Shown here: in pieces, positions 19,401 to 26,169 of the stretch
Layout of the letters: every line of letters begins with the position of its first letter
Numbering within the stretch: position 1 is the stretch's first letter
NCBI RefSeq assembly: GCF_017313275.1
Contig: NZ_JAFLNM010000002.1
Location: forward strand, 310,001 to 374,000
Direction of reading: 5' to 3'
DNA length: 64,000 nucleotides
From: Flagellimonas profundi
Lineage (GTDB): Bacteria > Bacteroidota > Bacteroidia > Flavobacteriales > Flavobacteriaceae
The notes under the pieces: model-generated
Database searches by the model: none
Seen by the model: only the letters and a program-made list of their open reading frames with translations
Told to the model about the DNA's origin: nothing
Position numbers and translations under genes: made by a program

Positions 19401-22400
19401 TCCAGCTCCTGTCACTGTAACAGGATTGGCCGTAGAAAAATCACCGGCAGTCGGTGTAATTCCATCTGCAACAACGGCATATACATAGTTTCCATCCCCG
19501 CCGGCAGCGGTAATGGTAACATCGGTGTCAGTTGCGCAAGCTGTAATATTTGGAGCCGATGCAACAACACTAAGTTCAGGGTCTATGGTAATGGAGGCTG
19601 AATCGGTACAGTCGTTACCATCCCTAACATCGATGGTGTAAGTTCCTGGACCCAGACCGGTAAATACGTTACTGGTTCCAAAAGGACCTCCGTTTAAGCT
19701 ATATTCAAAATTTCCATCTCCGCCCGAAGTAATATTGGCCGTTAAGGTCAATCCAGTTGCGTCATCATAACAAATGTCGTTTGCAACAATATCCAAAACC
19801 GGGGCTACGGCTTCATTTATAATGAAGGTGTCCGTAAACACACAACCATTTGCATCAGTAACTGTGTAGGTATAGGTTCCACCAAGGTTTATACCACTGA
19901 ACAAGCCGTTGTTTTGTGGACCAAAAGTTGCTGGTCCGGCAGTGATTGCATAGGTATAGCTTCCCCAACCACCAGAGGCGGTAATGTTTACCGAACCATC
20001 TGCCAAACAAGTTGGCTGAGCAACGGTAACAGGTGCCGTTATAGCTGCTGGAGGGGCTGCGATAGTTACATCGGCAGTATCCGTACAATTGGTAAAGTTA
20101 TCGGTAACGGTAATGGTATATGTTCCCTCAGCTAATCCAGTAAAGGAAATGGTATTGTTCGTTTCGGCAGTTCCAGAAAAACTGGACGGACCTGTTACCG
20201 TATAATCGTAGTCAGTATTGAAGTTATTTACGGTATATTGGATTTGGCCATCGGCAGCACCAAAACAAGTAATGTTGCTATTTGCTTGTCCTGTTACGGA
20301 TATTTCGGTAACGGGGGCAATTGTAAAGCTTTCTTCATAAGCACACCCGGTATTGTCCGTTACTCGGAACAAATAAGTTCCTGGATTTAAATCAGTGAAA
20401 GTAGGGTTGTTCCCATTGTTCAACGCACTTGCGGCAGGTGAAATAAGTTCGTAAACCAAGTTCGGCTCTCCGCCTGTAACAGACAAAGTCACATCCGAAA
20501 CAAAAGATGGACAAAGCGGATTGGTGGCTGAAAAATCAATGTCTGTTGGTGGATCTAAAGGTGCTATGGTAACGGGGTCCGTAACAAAAATACATCCGTT
20601 GGCATCCCTAATGGTTACGGTATAATTACCATCCGTTAGGTTGGAGAATGTCGGAGAACTTACAAAGCTCACGCCATCAATACTGTATTCATAAGGAGCT
20701 GTTCCCCCCGTAATATTTTGTGCCTCGATAATACCGTCTTGTAGACAAGTGTATTCCTGCGTTAGGACGGCGTCTGCACCCAAGGCAAATGATGGTGCCG
20801 AAATTGTAGAATATTCGAAATAGTCGCACGAAGCACTACCTTTTCTTTGGTTGATGACCACTACATAATCTCCATCTGTCAACCCAGGGAAGTTTCCTGA
20901 CGCGTTTGTGGCCAACGCATTGTTTAAGTTATAATTGTCTTCATCAAAACCTGTAGCATCAAATAAGTAGTAAGTTAATTGATAACCGTTATTACTGATC
21001 AGGTTAAAGGTAATTGCTCCAGTTGCATCACCATAGCAAAGTACATCGGTAACTGTTGTTGGATTGAAATCTGCAGCTGGTCTAAACTCAATGGTCACCG
21101 TGTTTGAGAAATCATGACAGTTGTTTCTGTCCACAACAACAAAAGTATATTGTCCAGGATCGTAGATATCAAAAATTTGACTGGTCTGATAAGCTGATGC
21201 AGGGATATCATTTACGGTTGGATAGGAAATAACAGGGTTTCCATCTTCATCCACATAAGACCAAATCGCGTAGGTGTGCGGAGTTTTACCTCCTGTAGAT
21301 TCCATAAGAATATTACCTTCCTTACAGGTAATATGTTGTGAAACTCTTGCGGTAAGTTCTAGGTCGGTTAGATCGTTGATGGTGACTTGTTCGGTGTAAT
21401 CGCAACCATCGTCGGTGGTAACGGAAACATCATAAACGCCATCATTCAAGTTTGCAAAAGTATAGTTGTTGTCGTTTGTAGGTCCATGTGTATCTACTAC
21501 GGTACCTCCTTGCGATACTTCGTAATAATACTGGGCCTCTACATTGAGCACAGAAATCGCAATTTCTCCCAAACCATTACAGTCGGTGTCCTGGGGAACC
21601 ACATCTACTTGAAAATCCCTGCGCAATATCCCAATGTTGTCCAAAACAAAAACACAACCATCAGTAACACCGGCCTGTCTCATCTCTACCATATAGGCTC
21701 CATTGGTATCGATATCGAAACTCGGGCTCGATTGGTAAGGCTCAACAATTGTTCCTGTGGATTGATCTACAAGTTGGAACTCATAAGTCAACGGCACGTT
21801 GGTTACGGTAATGTTTCCCAATGTATCACAAATAATGTCACTGCTTGTGTATTGGGGGTCTAGCGGGTTTTTATATATGTTGAAATAAAACCTGCTGAAA
21901 CATCCATTTTGATAGTTGATGACCAACCTATATTGTCCCGTATCGGAGGCCAAAAAGTCGTTTCCGGTATCCACTGTGTTCCAGGTACAGGAGGTGCTTG
22001 TATTGGCACAACCATCTACCGCGGCTCCACAGCTAGCCTCATCCAATTGTTCCCAGACAATACTTGTAGCATCTGGAATGTTTATTTGAATAAGTTCGGT
22101 GTCATTAAGTCCACACAAGAAAATTTCGGGCAATTCACTACCATCATTAGGGCATATTTCAATAGCTCCATCAATGGTGTTTGATGTATCATTTATAAGT
22201 GCAGATATTGGGTTGGATTGAACAGAACCAAACAATTCCACAGTAATAATTTCTTGGAAATCCTTACACGGGTCGGCCACTTGCTTATCCACAATGTAGG
22301 TGCCTATATCATTGACCAAAATGGTACTTGGGTCGTTATCCGAATCACTATCCGTAATTACGGTATCCGTCCCTACATCAATTTGGTTGTTTCCGTTTTC

Positions 22401-24074
22401 GTCACGGTACCAGACGTAGTTGTCAAAATTGTCGCCAGCATCTAACAGAACATCATCTCCACAGAGCTGTACGGTTCTTGTAAAGTTACAAGCACTAAGG
22501 TCATCCAAAAGGAAGTTAGTGGCGCCAGGCGTGCCAAAACCACAACCATCAAAATCCGAAACACTCGGGTCGTCCGTAATTTGAGCCGTATTGATTTCCC
22601 CTTGATAGGTAGAGTAGGCCAAATTTTGAATAACATCGGTACAGGCATCTACAAAATCGAAGCAGTTTTCCGCAACTTGAACACGCATACGTATGGTTGC
22701 GGCCGGGTCACCTTCTTCAATAATGCTATCTGGAACAGTGAACAATACGGTCCGTGTAGCAGGGTCATAAGTATATGTTACACCGGCCGGCATATTAATA
22801 CTAGACTCGTCCAGGGTAACGTTAATTGGCAACACGTCGCGAATGGTATAGTTTACCGCATCGTCGTTGCCCACATTTTGGAAGGTCAGTACATAATCCA
22901 GGTATTGACCTAAATTAACGCCCTGCCCTGTAATATCGTTACCACCAATGTCCTCGACCGTTTTAGCCAAGTTCATAGTGGGTTCAATAATCTCCACATC
23001 CAAAGAGGTGAAGAAAATATCGTATTTATCCTGGGTAGATGAGGCCCGTAACGTTGCGCCTGTTTCGTCGTTCGGAATTACCGACTGACTTGGGTTTGGT
23101 ATGGTAAAGAGGTCTACATCCCACCCCAAGGTATTCATACTGTTGGGGTTTCGTGTGGTTACAATGCTTCCCTCATCCGTAATATTACTGTTAAAAAAGT
23201 TATTAGAGGGGTTTGCTGTATTGGACAAAGTAGTAAATGAAGCATTGCTATCCGCTCTAATGGCCAATTGATCACCGCTGATTCGGTTATCTCCTTCTAA
23301 AGCGGCAACACCAAGTTTAGCATTTACCGGGAAAGGTGCAGGCAAGGTTGTAAATCCGCTGAAAGGAATATCTACGGTTTCACCTGACTTAACTCCTGCA
23401 TACCCATCAAAAGTGGTAATGTATTTTCCAGGAAGCGTTGGGTTTTCGTAAACGACAACCAAGGACCAACCCCCGGAAACACCACCCCGTACATTGTCGC
23501 CGGAGCTCGCCCTAACATTGGCCACAAAATATTCTCCATCCGGATTGGAAAGCCCAGTTAATATGGAGGTTACATCTTTGTAACAAGCATAAGGGGCATA
23601 ACTACCAAAATCGGCATCACCATCACCGTCAAATAGAATTTCATCAGCAGTTAGGTCCATATAGGAACCTCCGGGAACCTGGAACTTTACTTGATTAAAG
23701 TCACTGCTTCTATTACTGTCTTGGTACACTGCGGACCAGTATAGACCTGCGTAACGAATCAAGGAACAGTCGGGATCCGGTACCGCAAGAGTTGCGCTAC
23801 TTGAACTAAATGTGGAAGGGTCACCATCAATATCTATGTATTGCATGTTGAGCCTATCATTATATTCCGAACTGGAACCGGTTGCATTATAGGGGTCCTC
23901 AGGATTATTGCCACCTTCGTCCCTATTGACGATATTATTGGCAATAAAAGTAAGGTCTCCTTTCAGCCTGTTTTCATAACGGACATCAAAGTCGTTTTTT
24001 ACTTGTGATATACCTGTATACATAAACAAGAGTATACAAATAGATGTGCCCCATCTGAGTAGTGATAGTTTCAT
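10455..24074 (-). CDS. sprB: Giant SprB-type adhesin with type IX secretion type B sorting domain
   Basis: This 4539-residue secreted surface protein is the largest gene here. Layout: signal peptide (MKLSLLRW...TGISQ), an N-terminal domain of about 340 residues (including GGWSLVVVYE), a DUF11-like domain (about 369-465), and a Cys-containing linker to about 820. A tandem array of SprB repeats follows (about 825-4445), then the C-terminal type B sorting domain (FPNFFTPDGDGLNDFW to GHFTLYRQ). I read 41 unit-initial Cys motifs such as SCNGGSDG. Repeats of 80-95 residues run from C-x-G-x-x-D-G-x-I through Y-x-Y-S and G-x-Y to D-x-x-G-C. In F. johnsoniae SprB is a motile gliding adhesin of about 6500 residues; this one is shorter. 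ATG 24074 is used because the frame upstream overlaps the previous gene. Confidence 0.92.
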   Translation of the reverse strand: MKLSLLRWGTSICILLFMYTGISQVKNDFDVRYENRLKGDLTFIANNIVNRDEGGNNPEDPYNATGSSSEYNDRLNMQYIDIDGDPSTFSSSSATLAVPDPDCSLIRYAGLYWSAVYQDSNRSSDFNQVKFQVPGGSYMDLTADEILFDGDGDADFGSYAPYACYKDVTSILTGLSNPDGEYFVANVRASSGDNVRGGVSGGWSLVVVYENPTLPGKYITTFDGYAGVKSGETVDIPFSGFTTLPAPFPVNAKLGVAALEGDNRISGDQLAIRADSNASFTTLSNTANPSNNFFNSNITDEGSIVTTRNPNSMNTLGWDVDLFTIPNPSQSVIPNDETGATLRASSTQDKYDIFFTSLDVEIIEPTMNLAKTVEDIGGNDITGQGVNLGQYLDYVLTFQNVGNDDAVNYTIRDVLPINVTLDESSINMPAGVTYTYDPATRTVLFTVPDSIIEEGDPAATIRMRVQVAENCFDFVDACTDVIQNLAYSTYQGEINTAQITDDPSVSDFDGCGFGTPGATNFLLDDLSACNFTRTVQLCGDDVLLDAGDNFDNYVWYRDENGNNQIDVGTDTVITDSDSDNDPSTILVNDIGTYIVDKQVADPCKDFQEIITVELFGSVQSNPISALINDTSNTIDGAIEICPNDGSELPEIFLCGLNDTELIQINIPDATSIVWEQLDEASCGAAVDGCANTSTSCTWNTVDTGNDFLASDTGQYRLVINYQNGCFSRFYFNIYKNPLDPQYTSSDIICDTLGNITVTNVPLTYEFQLVDQSTGTIVEPYQSSPSFDIDTNGAYMVEMRQAGVTDGCVFVLDNIGILRRDFQVDVVPQDTDCNGLGEIAISVLNVEAQYYYEVSQGGTVVDTHGPTNDNNYTFANLNDGVYDVSVTTDDGCDYTEQVTINDLTDLELTARVSQHITCKEGNILMESTGGKTPHTYAIWSYVDEDGNPVISYPTVNDIPASAYQTSQIFDIYDPGQYTFVVVDRNNCHDFSNTVTIEFRPAADFNPTTVTDVLCYGDATGAITFNLISNNGYQLTYYLFDATGFDEDNYNLNNALATNASGNFPGLTDGDYVVVINQRKGSASCDYFEYSTISAPSFALGADAVLTQEYTCLQDGIIEAQNITGGTAPYEYSIDGVSFVSSPTFSNLTDGNYTVTIRDANGCIFVTDPVTIAPLDPPTDIDFSATNPLCPSFVSDVTLSVTGGEPNLVYELISPAASALNNGNNPTFTDLNPGTYLFRVTDNTGCAYEESFTIAPVTEISVTGQANSNITCFGAADGQIQYTVNNFNTDYDYTVTGPSSFSGTAETNNTISFTGLAEGTYTITVTDNFTNCTDTADVTIAAPPAAITAPVTVAQPTCLADGSVNITASGGWGSYTYAITAGPATFGPQNNGLFSGINLGGTYTYTVTDANGCVFTDTFIINEAVAPVLDIVANDICYDDATGLTLTANITSGGDGNFEYSLNGGPFGTSNVFTGLGPGTYTIDVRDGNDCTDSASITIDPELSVVASAPNITACATDTDVTITAAGGDGNYVYAVVADGITPTAGDFSTANPVTVTGAGDYDIYVRDNNGAAGYCEATYDLTIAQDPPLALTPNITDVSCNGGSDGSIVLNVTGGEAPYLFSIDNGATYQTSNTFVNLTAGTYDISVTDANNCPVTTQVTITEPDPIVAEAQITQDYTCTQLGEITVGSVTPTSGGSGSFEYSLNGGQWVTTTVFSGLTDGTYSIRVRDANQIDCFITLPDVIIAPLPVEPTLSTSLIYNCDGTAEVTVLPLDASYTYSIDGGTPQASNIFSGVATGTHTIEVNYGSDCTVQTPVIIEPGNAFDGAITTFTNLTCNGAADGTITFEAENFDPATGFTYQVDGGAVSAAQFASPITITGLAAGAHTINIVDLRDPACAVVLNQTLTQPNVLDVTASITNELTCTNGGATITATATGGTPAYQYQLEDGLGTVITAFQSSNVFAGLAAGDYVVRARDTNLCEDTTTVITIDPPATIVFTTTPTACYSGNNDGSIQVDVTDGNGNYQFSINGGAWITPTPSTATSYTFNSLTAGTYTIDVRDQYGCAVQDTATINPALTASAFLDSDLTCLDDATITINASGGSGSYSYEWSTDGGTTYSSTGFTGNVFNTNTDGTYMFQVTDTAGCTTTTNSILITPATQPVISSVTPTDILCNGESTGALDIVIDTSVGVPPYTINVYETSGTDYGTQTAGLPAGNYEVTVTDSKGCVSDPFPVTISEPTPITYTTSDVPITCDDVTGVTDPGSITVSGVSGGTAEYTYILTANNGIAPQTYTTSPGARDYTFTVLEFGIYQVDVVDANGCASYTTEIISSPPDDLNIDVSTVTADCVSGGTAIVTVDATVGSGNYEFAILEEYTAPYVDDPANDYIGPDSPGGDTATFTGLTPGITYTFVVFDTTTNCYYFEEADAPIDTPSSMTANLDAINNVSCTGAADGNISFTFTGFDSGATDVDYEIFNRQSNTSTGYSGNAIVNPPTSVTIDNFGSLPPGEYYLLLTENNGANPGCSVSGGEFTIRESANPLDLDVASPQNDNCNPDAGVITATGRYGTAPYTYQYLLSTDAAPTATDAGWTNSTYANVEAGDYIVYVMDAYGCIVQKPITVDEDPSPEISIAVIDECVDEGLFQVMLTLDNPALAMAPFQISVNGAAFQNFTFDGSNQYLISGLSSGLGQTIEVRDLNGCIDTEVFDIQTPLEFNVIQTVALDCEPSTAAYAELEIEVISGSGSYEYIIDGPGTAYDEPRAELVLDADNKFVWTGAGVAGSYDVIVFDMGTAPPNCPKTITVDVPDAPQPSFTSTFTDVTCFGADDGTISVQAEDNGIGPYTFQIIGSSDGSISLPIAPSSSTATTATFTGLAGSAAGITYDIQVTAANACTDTETITITEPDPIALTADVVEFGCTVGNNTNNATITVDTASITGGSGNYVIYEFINDAGSVVVQSGSNPVYVETDTNGGSYTINVYDDNGCMGSTTAVIAPFDSLDNATVAIDAVATCVSGEDITITAIGSITNSTTDPANYEFRELPSGTFQPSGTFTGLSVGIHNFEIRNIITGCIITISHEVADPEVLDLNILSTTDITCYGDTNGAVQLNLVDGSNVTYASATTYTLYYDINNTPANLGDDVVTTGSDTDGNFTISGLAAGAYYIEVTDTNPPGAACVYSESFNIAGPAAAITGATVVTDITCLGNDGTIQITNVAGGWGGYAYYVGTTSPTGPGDYVGSPSFSGLAAGTYEAWVIDSSGCEQLVDTVTLTDPIPITATLQVNVENCTNLQGEIEVVGTTGGQGSNYTYQLIRNGSNVGSPQTSAIFSGLGAGSYEVLIADQWSCTTTVGPVVLSDAMTANTTVVKPIDCTLDPGGQITVNVSGGSSNLTFEVVYPDLTTTDSNNTGVFTGLTQPGVYTFTVTDNDTTTPCTYVVTQELDDKVDPVIDNVLVDDVNCFGGSDGSLTVVLDPATDVDPVYTYELYQMSDLVNPYRFAQSSPVFDNLPPGDYQARVISSRACEDTFDATVGEPPVLNATATTTDFVCTPTNSINEATVTVTPTGGTAPYYYSFEGNGFTSSATFAVVDDGTVQTIDYIVRDANGCEYPDSIDVQPLNTFTLGVAQDMAISCVNPETVTLTVTESIGGDTYTFELLPVGNPYGSMTGSTATTATFELTAPGSYTFRATNNTTGCYVETTHTIAPYDTIDVVATATSPAMCFGDAGTLEIDVTGYSGTYTYEVFNADGTTTGIIGSGNTSTNPMSVTDPLLVGGNYFVRVSETAYPECIEDSNTITIVSPSSALDYTPQEVANVTCTNDQGEILIAPTGGYAPYDIVLTNTTTSEVYTMNDVPSYVFTGLAAGNYTVSVTDNGGCVEDRTLTLIEPDPITADIDAAPIDLLCYGAESASVWAYNVTGGEGSYVYQLNYYDQTGTNIVFTTGEQSSNTFNDLGAGTYSITVSDGWNCGVETPQVTITEPTEVVASLVQVSGMTCNDDAQIMLSATGGTAPYFYSTDGINFTAMSGGDTHTFDVGPGTYQYYVRDANGCDALISNQVTVDEVPELMLEIDESAALINCTGEASATIIATATGGLGNYSYELFSDAALTNLVDGPQSNGTFNGLMAGDYYVRVTSEDCVEVSPVITIVDPEPLVVEREEFTNITCSGMNDGTITVEVSGGTGEILYAISPNLDQFDTTNTFTDLEPGIYDVIAQDVNGCFITFQFELTQPEPITAEAINIMDEVCFESGDGSFELQISGGTAPYETSLNSSADANFVQDQFLFQNLTAGNHVVFIRDAQGCETNVIVEIEPGVNLAATVTPIYECTGFIPDNYLEIVLEDESIADELMYALDSTDPADMQLTADYTNMTPGDHYLTIAHANGCMTTYDFTIEAFEPLTLTLENNNINEITAIAEGGVEDYTFYFNDIDNGTDNTFFINRTDTYTVTVVDQNGCEATAEIYMEFIDIEFPNFFTPDGDGLNDFWIPDNIEGFPDVLIKIYDRYGRVVEEMTRNVQGWDGNYDGKPLPTGDYWYVVQLQGEQDDREFVGHFTLYRQ
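10740..21620 (-). repeat. SprB repeat array coding region
   Basis: About 10.9 kb of the giant gene consists of tandem diverged units of roughly 250-290 bp, each coding one immunoglobulin-like SprB repeat. By reading the protein I count 41 conserved unit-initial Cys motifs (x-C-x-x-x-x-x-G type), each matched by a D-x-x-G-C near the unit end. The units are clearly related in protein but not identical in DNA, so recent tandem duplication is not obvious. Confidence 0.85.
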
Positions 24075-24084
24075 ATGTTTGGGG

Positions 24085-26163
24085 TTAAATGGTTGTGTTT
24101 GGTTTAATTCGCATGATCCACATATCGTCGTCATACGAAGCGTTTAGTTTGGTATAGTAAGAGGTCAAGGCGTTGTTCCAGGTTTCGTGTCTTTTTAAAT
24201 ACACGTACTTGTTTTTGTCTGCGGGACTTACGAAATAGCTCGCGTGCAAGCCTCTTGCATTCAGTTCCTTAACAAATTGTTTTGCACTTGATGAATTTTC
24301 AAAAACATTCGCAATGATGTAGTATCCCTCTGCCAATCCATCGCCGGATTGTGTTCTGAGCACTACATGTTTGCCTCCTCGGTTGTTAGCTCGGTTTGCT
24401 ACGTTTTTGGAAAGACTGTTATTCCCGTACTTGGAACTGCTGTTATCCGCGATTCCAGAATATCCTGCAATTGGAGAGTCTCCCCCGTTTACGTTCATTA
24501 CCCAGGCATCGCCTTGATATGTTCCGTTCAACTTGGTGCGGTAAGCATCCAAAGCTTCATTTTTGTTGCTAAAGTCACCTATGTACACGTAGTTGAGGCC
24601 ATTCTTCGGGTTTTGGAAATAATCGGCTTCAATGCCTTGGGACCTAAGCTTTTCAATGAATGCGTTTAGATTGTTTGTGTTCCTGAACACATTGGCAATC
24701 AAATAATGTCCGCTTTCCACATTGGGAACCACGTGGGCTTTGAACCCTGTGGTTTTTTTGCTTTTTATGGGCCTGTACGTATTGTCTTTTTTAGCCTTGG
24801 AGTTTGAGGCATAGGTTGCCTTTGTATTATCCTTGGCTTCGTTTATCTTGATTACTTTTTTGGTTGAGGTATTGTTCGATAGTCCGTGGTTGGCCAAAGG
24901 CTGTTTTTTTCTGGATACGATATCGGCGGTATCCATGTTGGCAAAGTATACTTCTTTCGCTCTTTGCTCTAACTGTGGGTTTTGTCCTCTAGTTTCACGC
25001 TGAACCATTTTCATAACGGTTTCAAAACGCCTTTCCAAATCCTTCTTTCTGGTTGATTCAATGGAATCTTGACGCATTAACAGTTCGTCCAGGATAGCAT
25101 CGTTCTCGGCCAGCTTGTCTTTAAGCTGAGCAATTTCAAGGTCTTTATCGGTAAGGTTTAAACTGTCCTGTGGTACGTCTTCATCGTTGGAAACCAATTC
25201 TTCACCTTCTTTTTCCAACATAACACGGTCCTCGGTAAGGTTTGGTGTAAAGGAATAGGCCAATGAGATTTCGTGGGTGACACCAAAGTTTTCAAACTCG
25301 TTGGACAAGCCTTTTTCAACAGTATATCCTAAGGAAATGTTTTTGGTAAGGTTGAAACCTAAACCAGCAGAAGCGCCATAAAAGTCGTCGTAACCTGCTT
25401 GAACCCAGCCCAACTTAGGCAGGTCAAGAATCAAGTTTCCTCCTAGCGTGATGTCTTGTTCACCTACTTTTCTAACCCTTGCCAACGGCATCAAACGGGC
25501 TTGTTCCATAATGCCCGAACCGTTTTCAAACTGATGGGTATATTGTAAGTGACCAGAGTACGTTTTCTCGTTGAAATCTGTTACAGATTCACTTGTTTTC
25601 AGGTTATAATCAAATAGATTTTCTGCAAAACCACCAATATCAAACTTCCCAATGGAAAAGTTGAATCCGGGTTGAAAGCTCACCAAAGAACTGCTTTCCA
25701 AAGTATTTAAGAAAGGATCAACCTCTACGGAATTCACCCTGTCTTGATTAAAGGCACTTTGGTAATAACTTACATTGGCACCAAAGGTAAAGGTGCTTTT
25801 AGGGCTTAAACGTACACCATAGGCATAGTTGGCATGCACACCAAAATTGTTGAACAAGCCTTCACGATTGGTGAATAAACTAAGTCCAACCCCACTTCTG
25901 TCGCTCACTCTACCACTATAGCTCAAGAAGTAAACCTGGTTGTTATCATCAAAAGATACCGACTGGTTTCTGTGAAAAAGATTAATGTACGACTTGTCCT
26001 CCCTTACCGTGGAAAACGTAGGGTTCAGCAGGAACCTGTTGAACTTTAAAAGGTTTTGCGAAGGGACGTTATAAGGTACATAGGCTTCTTCTTCCTGACC
26101 TCTCATTCCAGAGAAGGCAAGTAGCAAGATAGCAAGCAATAGTAGAGGTTTTTTGGTTTGCAT
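24085..26163 (-). CDS. PorP/SprF-type barrel fused to two SPOR-like domains
   Basis: This 692-residue protein starts with a signal peptide (MQTKKPLLLLAILLLAFSGMRGQ) and a PorP/SprF-type barrel (about 30-315; KFNRFLLNPTFSTVREDKSY and GVGLSLFTN are family-like). A coiled-coil linker rich in D/E/K/L (about 335-410) and a basic disordered stretch follow. Two related C-terminal domains (about 495-570 and 615-690) share G-x-Y-x-I-A-N-V-F followed by a helix and a Y-V-Y strand, which is the SPOR pattern. SPOR domains bind denuded peptidoglycan glycan strands. By position it corresponds to sprD of the sprCDBF operon. It is 6 nt from the gene before it and 10 nt from the giant adhesin after it. Confidence 0.82.
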   Translation of the reverse strand: MQTKKPLLLLAILLLAFSGMRGQEEEAYVPYNVPSQNLLKFNRFLLNPTFSTVREDKSYINLFHRNQSVSFDDNNQVYFLSYSGRVSDRSGVGLSLFTNREGLFNNFGVHANYAYGVRLSPKSTFTFGANVSYYQSAFNQDRVNSVEVDPFLNTLESSSLVSFQPGFNFSIGKFDIGGFAENLFDYNLKTSESVTDFNEKTYSGHLQYTHQFENGSGIMEQARLMPLARVRKVGEQDITLGGNLILDLPKLGWVQAGYDDFYGASAGLGFNLTKNISLGYTVEKGLSNEFENFGVTHEISLAYSFTPNLTEDRVMLEKEGEELVSNDEDVPQDSLNLTDKDLEIAQLKDKLAENDAILDELLMRQDSIESTRKKDLERRFETVMKMVQRETRGQNPQLEQRAKEVYFANMDTADIVSRKKQPLANHGLSNNTSTKKVIKINEAKDNTKATYASNSKAKKDNTYRPIKSKKTTGFKAHVVPNVESGHYLIANVFRNTNNLNAFIEKLRSQGIEADYFQNPKNGLNYVYIGDFSNKNEALDAYRTKLNGTYQGDAWVMNVNGGDSPIAGYSGIADNSSSKYGNNSLSKNVANRANNRGGKHVVLRTQSGDGLAEGYYIIANVFENSSSAKQFVKELNARGLHASYFVSPADKNKYVYLKRHETWNNALTSYYTKLNASYDDDMWIMRIKPNTTI

Positions 26164-26169
26164 TTCTGC

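Noticed and set aside
21387..21863. 158-codon open frame on the plus strand, antisense to the adhesin gene, and many similar ones between 11 and 23 kb
   Set aside because: They are shadows of the repetitive adhesin reading frame; they show Ile/Cys/Ser-rich low-complexity products, no recognisable domain and no start signals.
24075..24134. Adhesin start 20 codons further upstream
   Set aside because: It would overlap the end of the preceding gene and place a Cys-containing non-signal stretch before a clear signal peptide that begins at ATG 24074.
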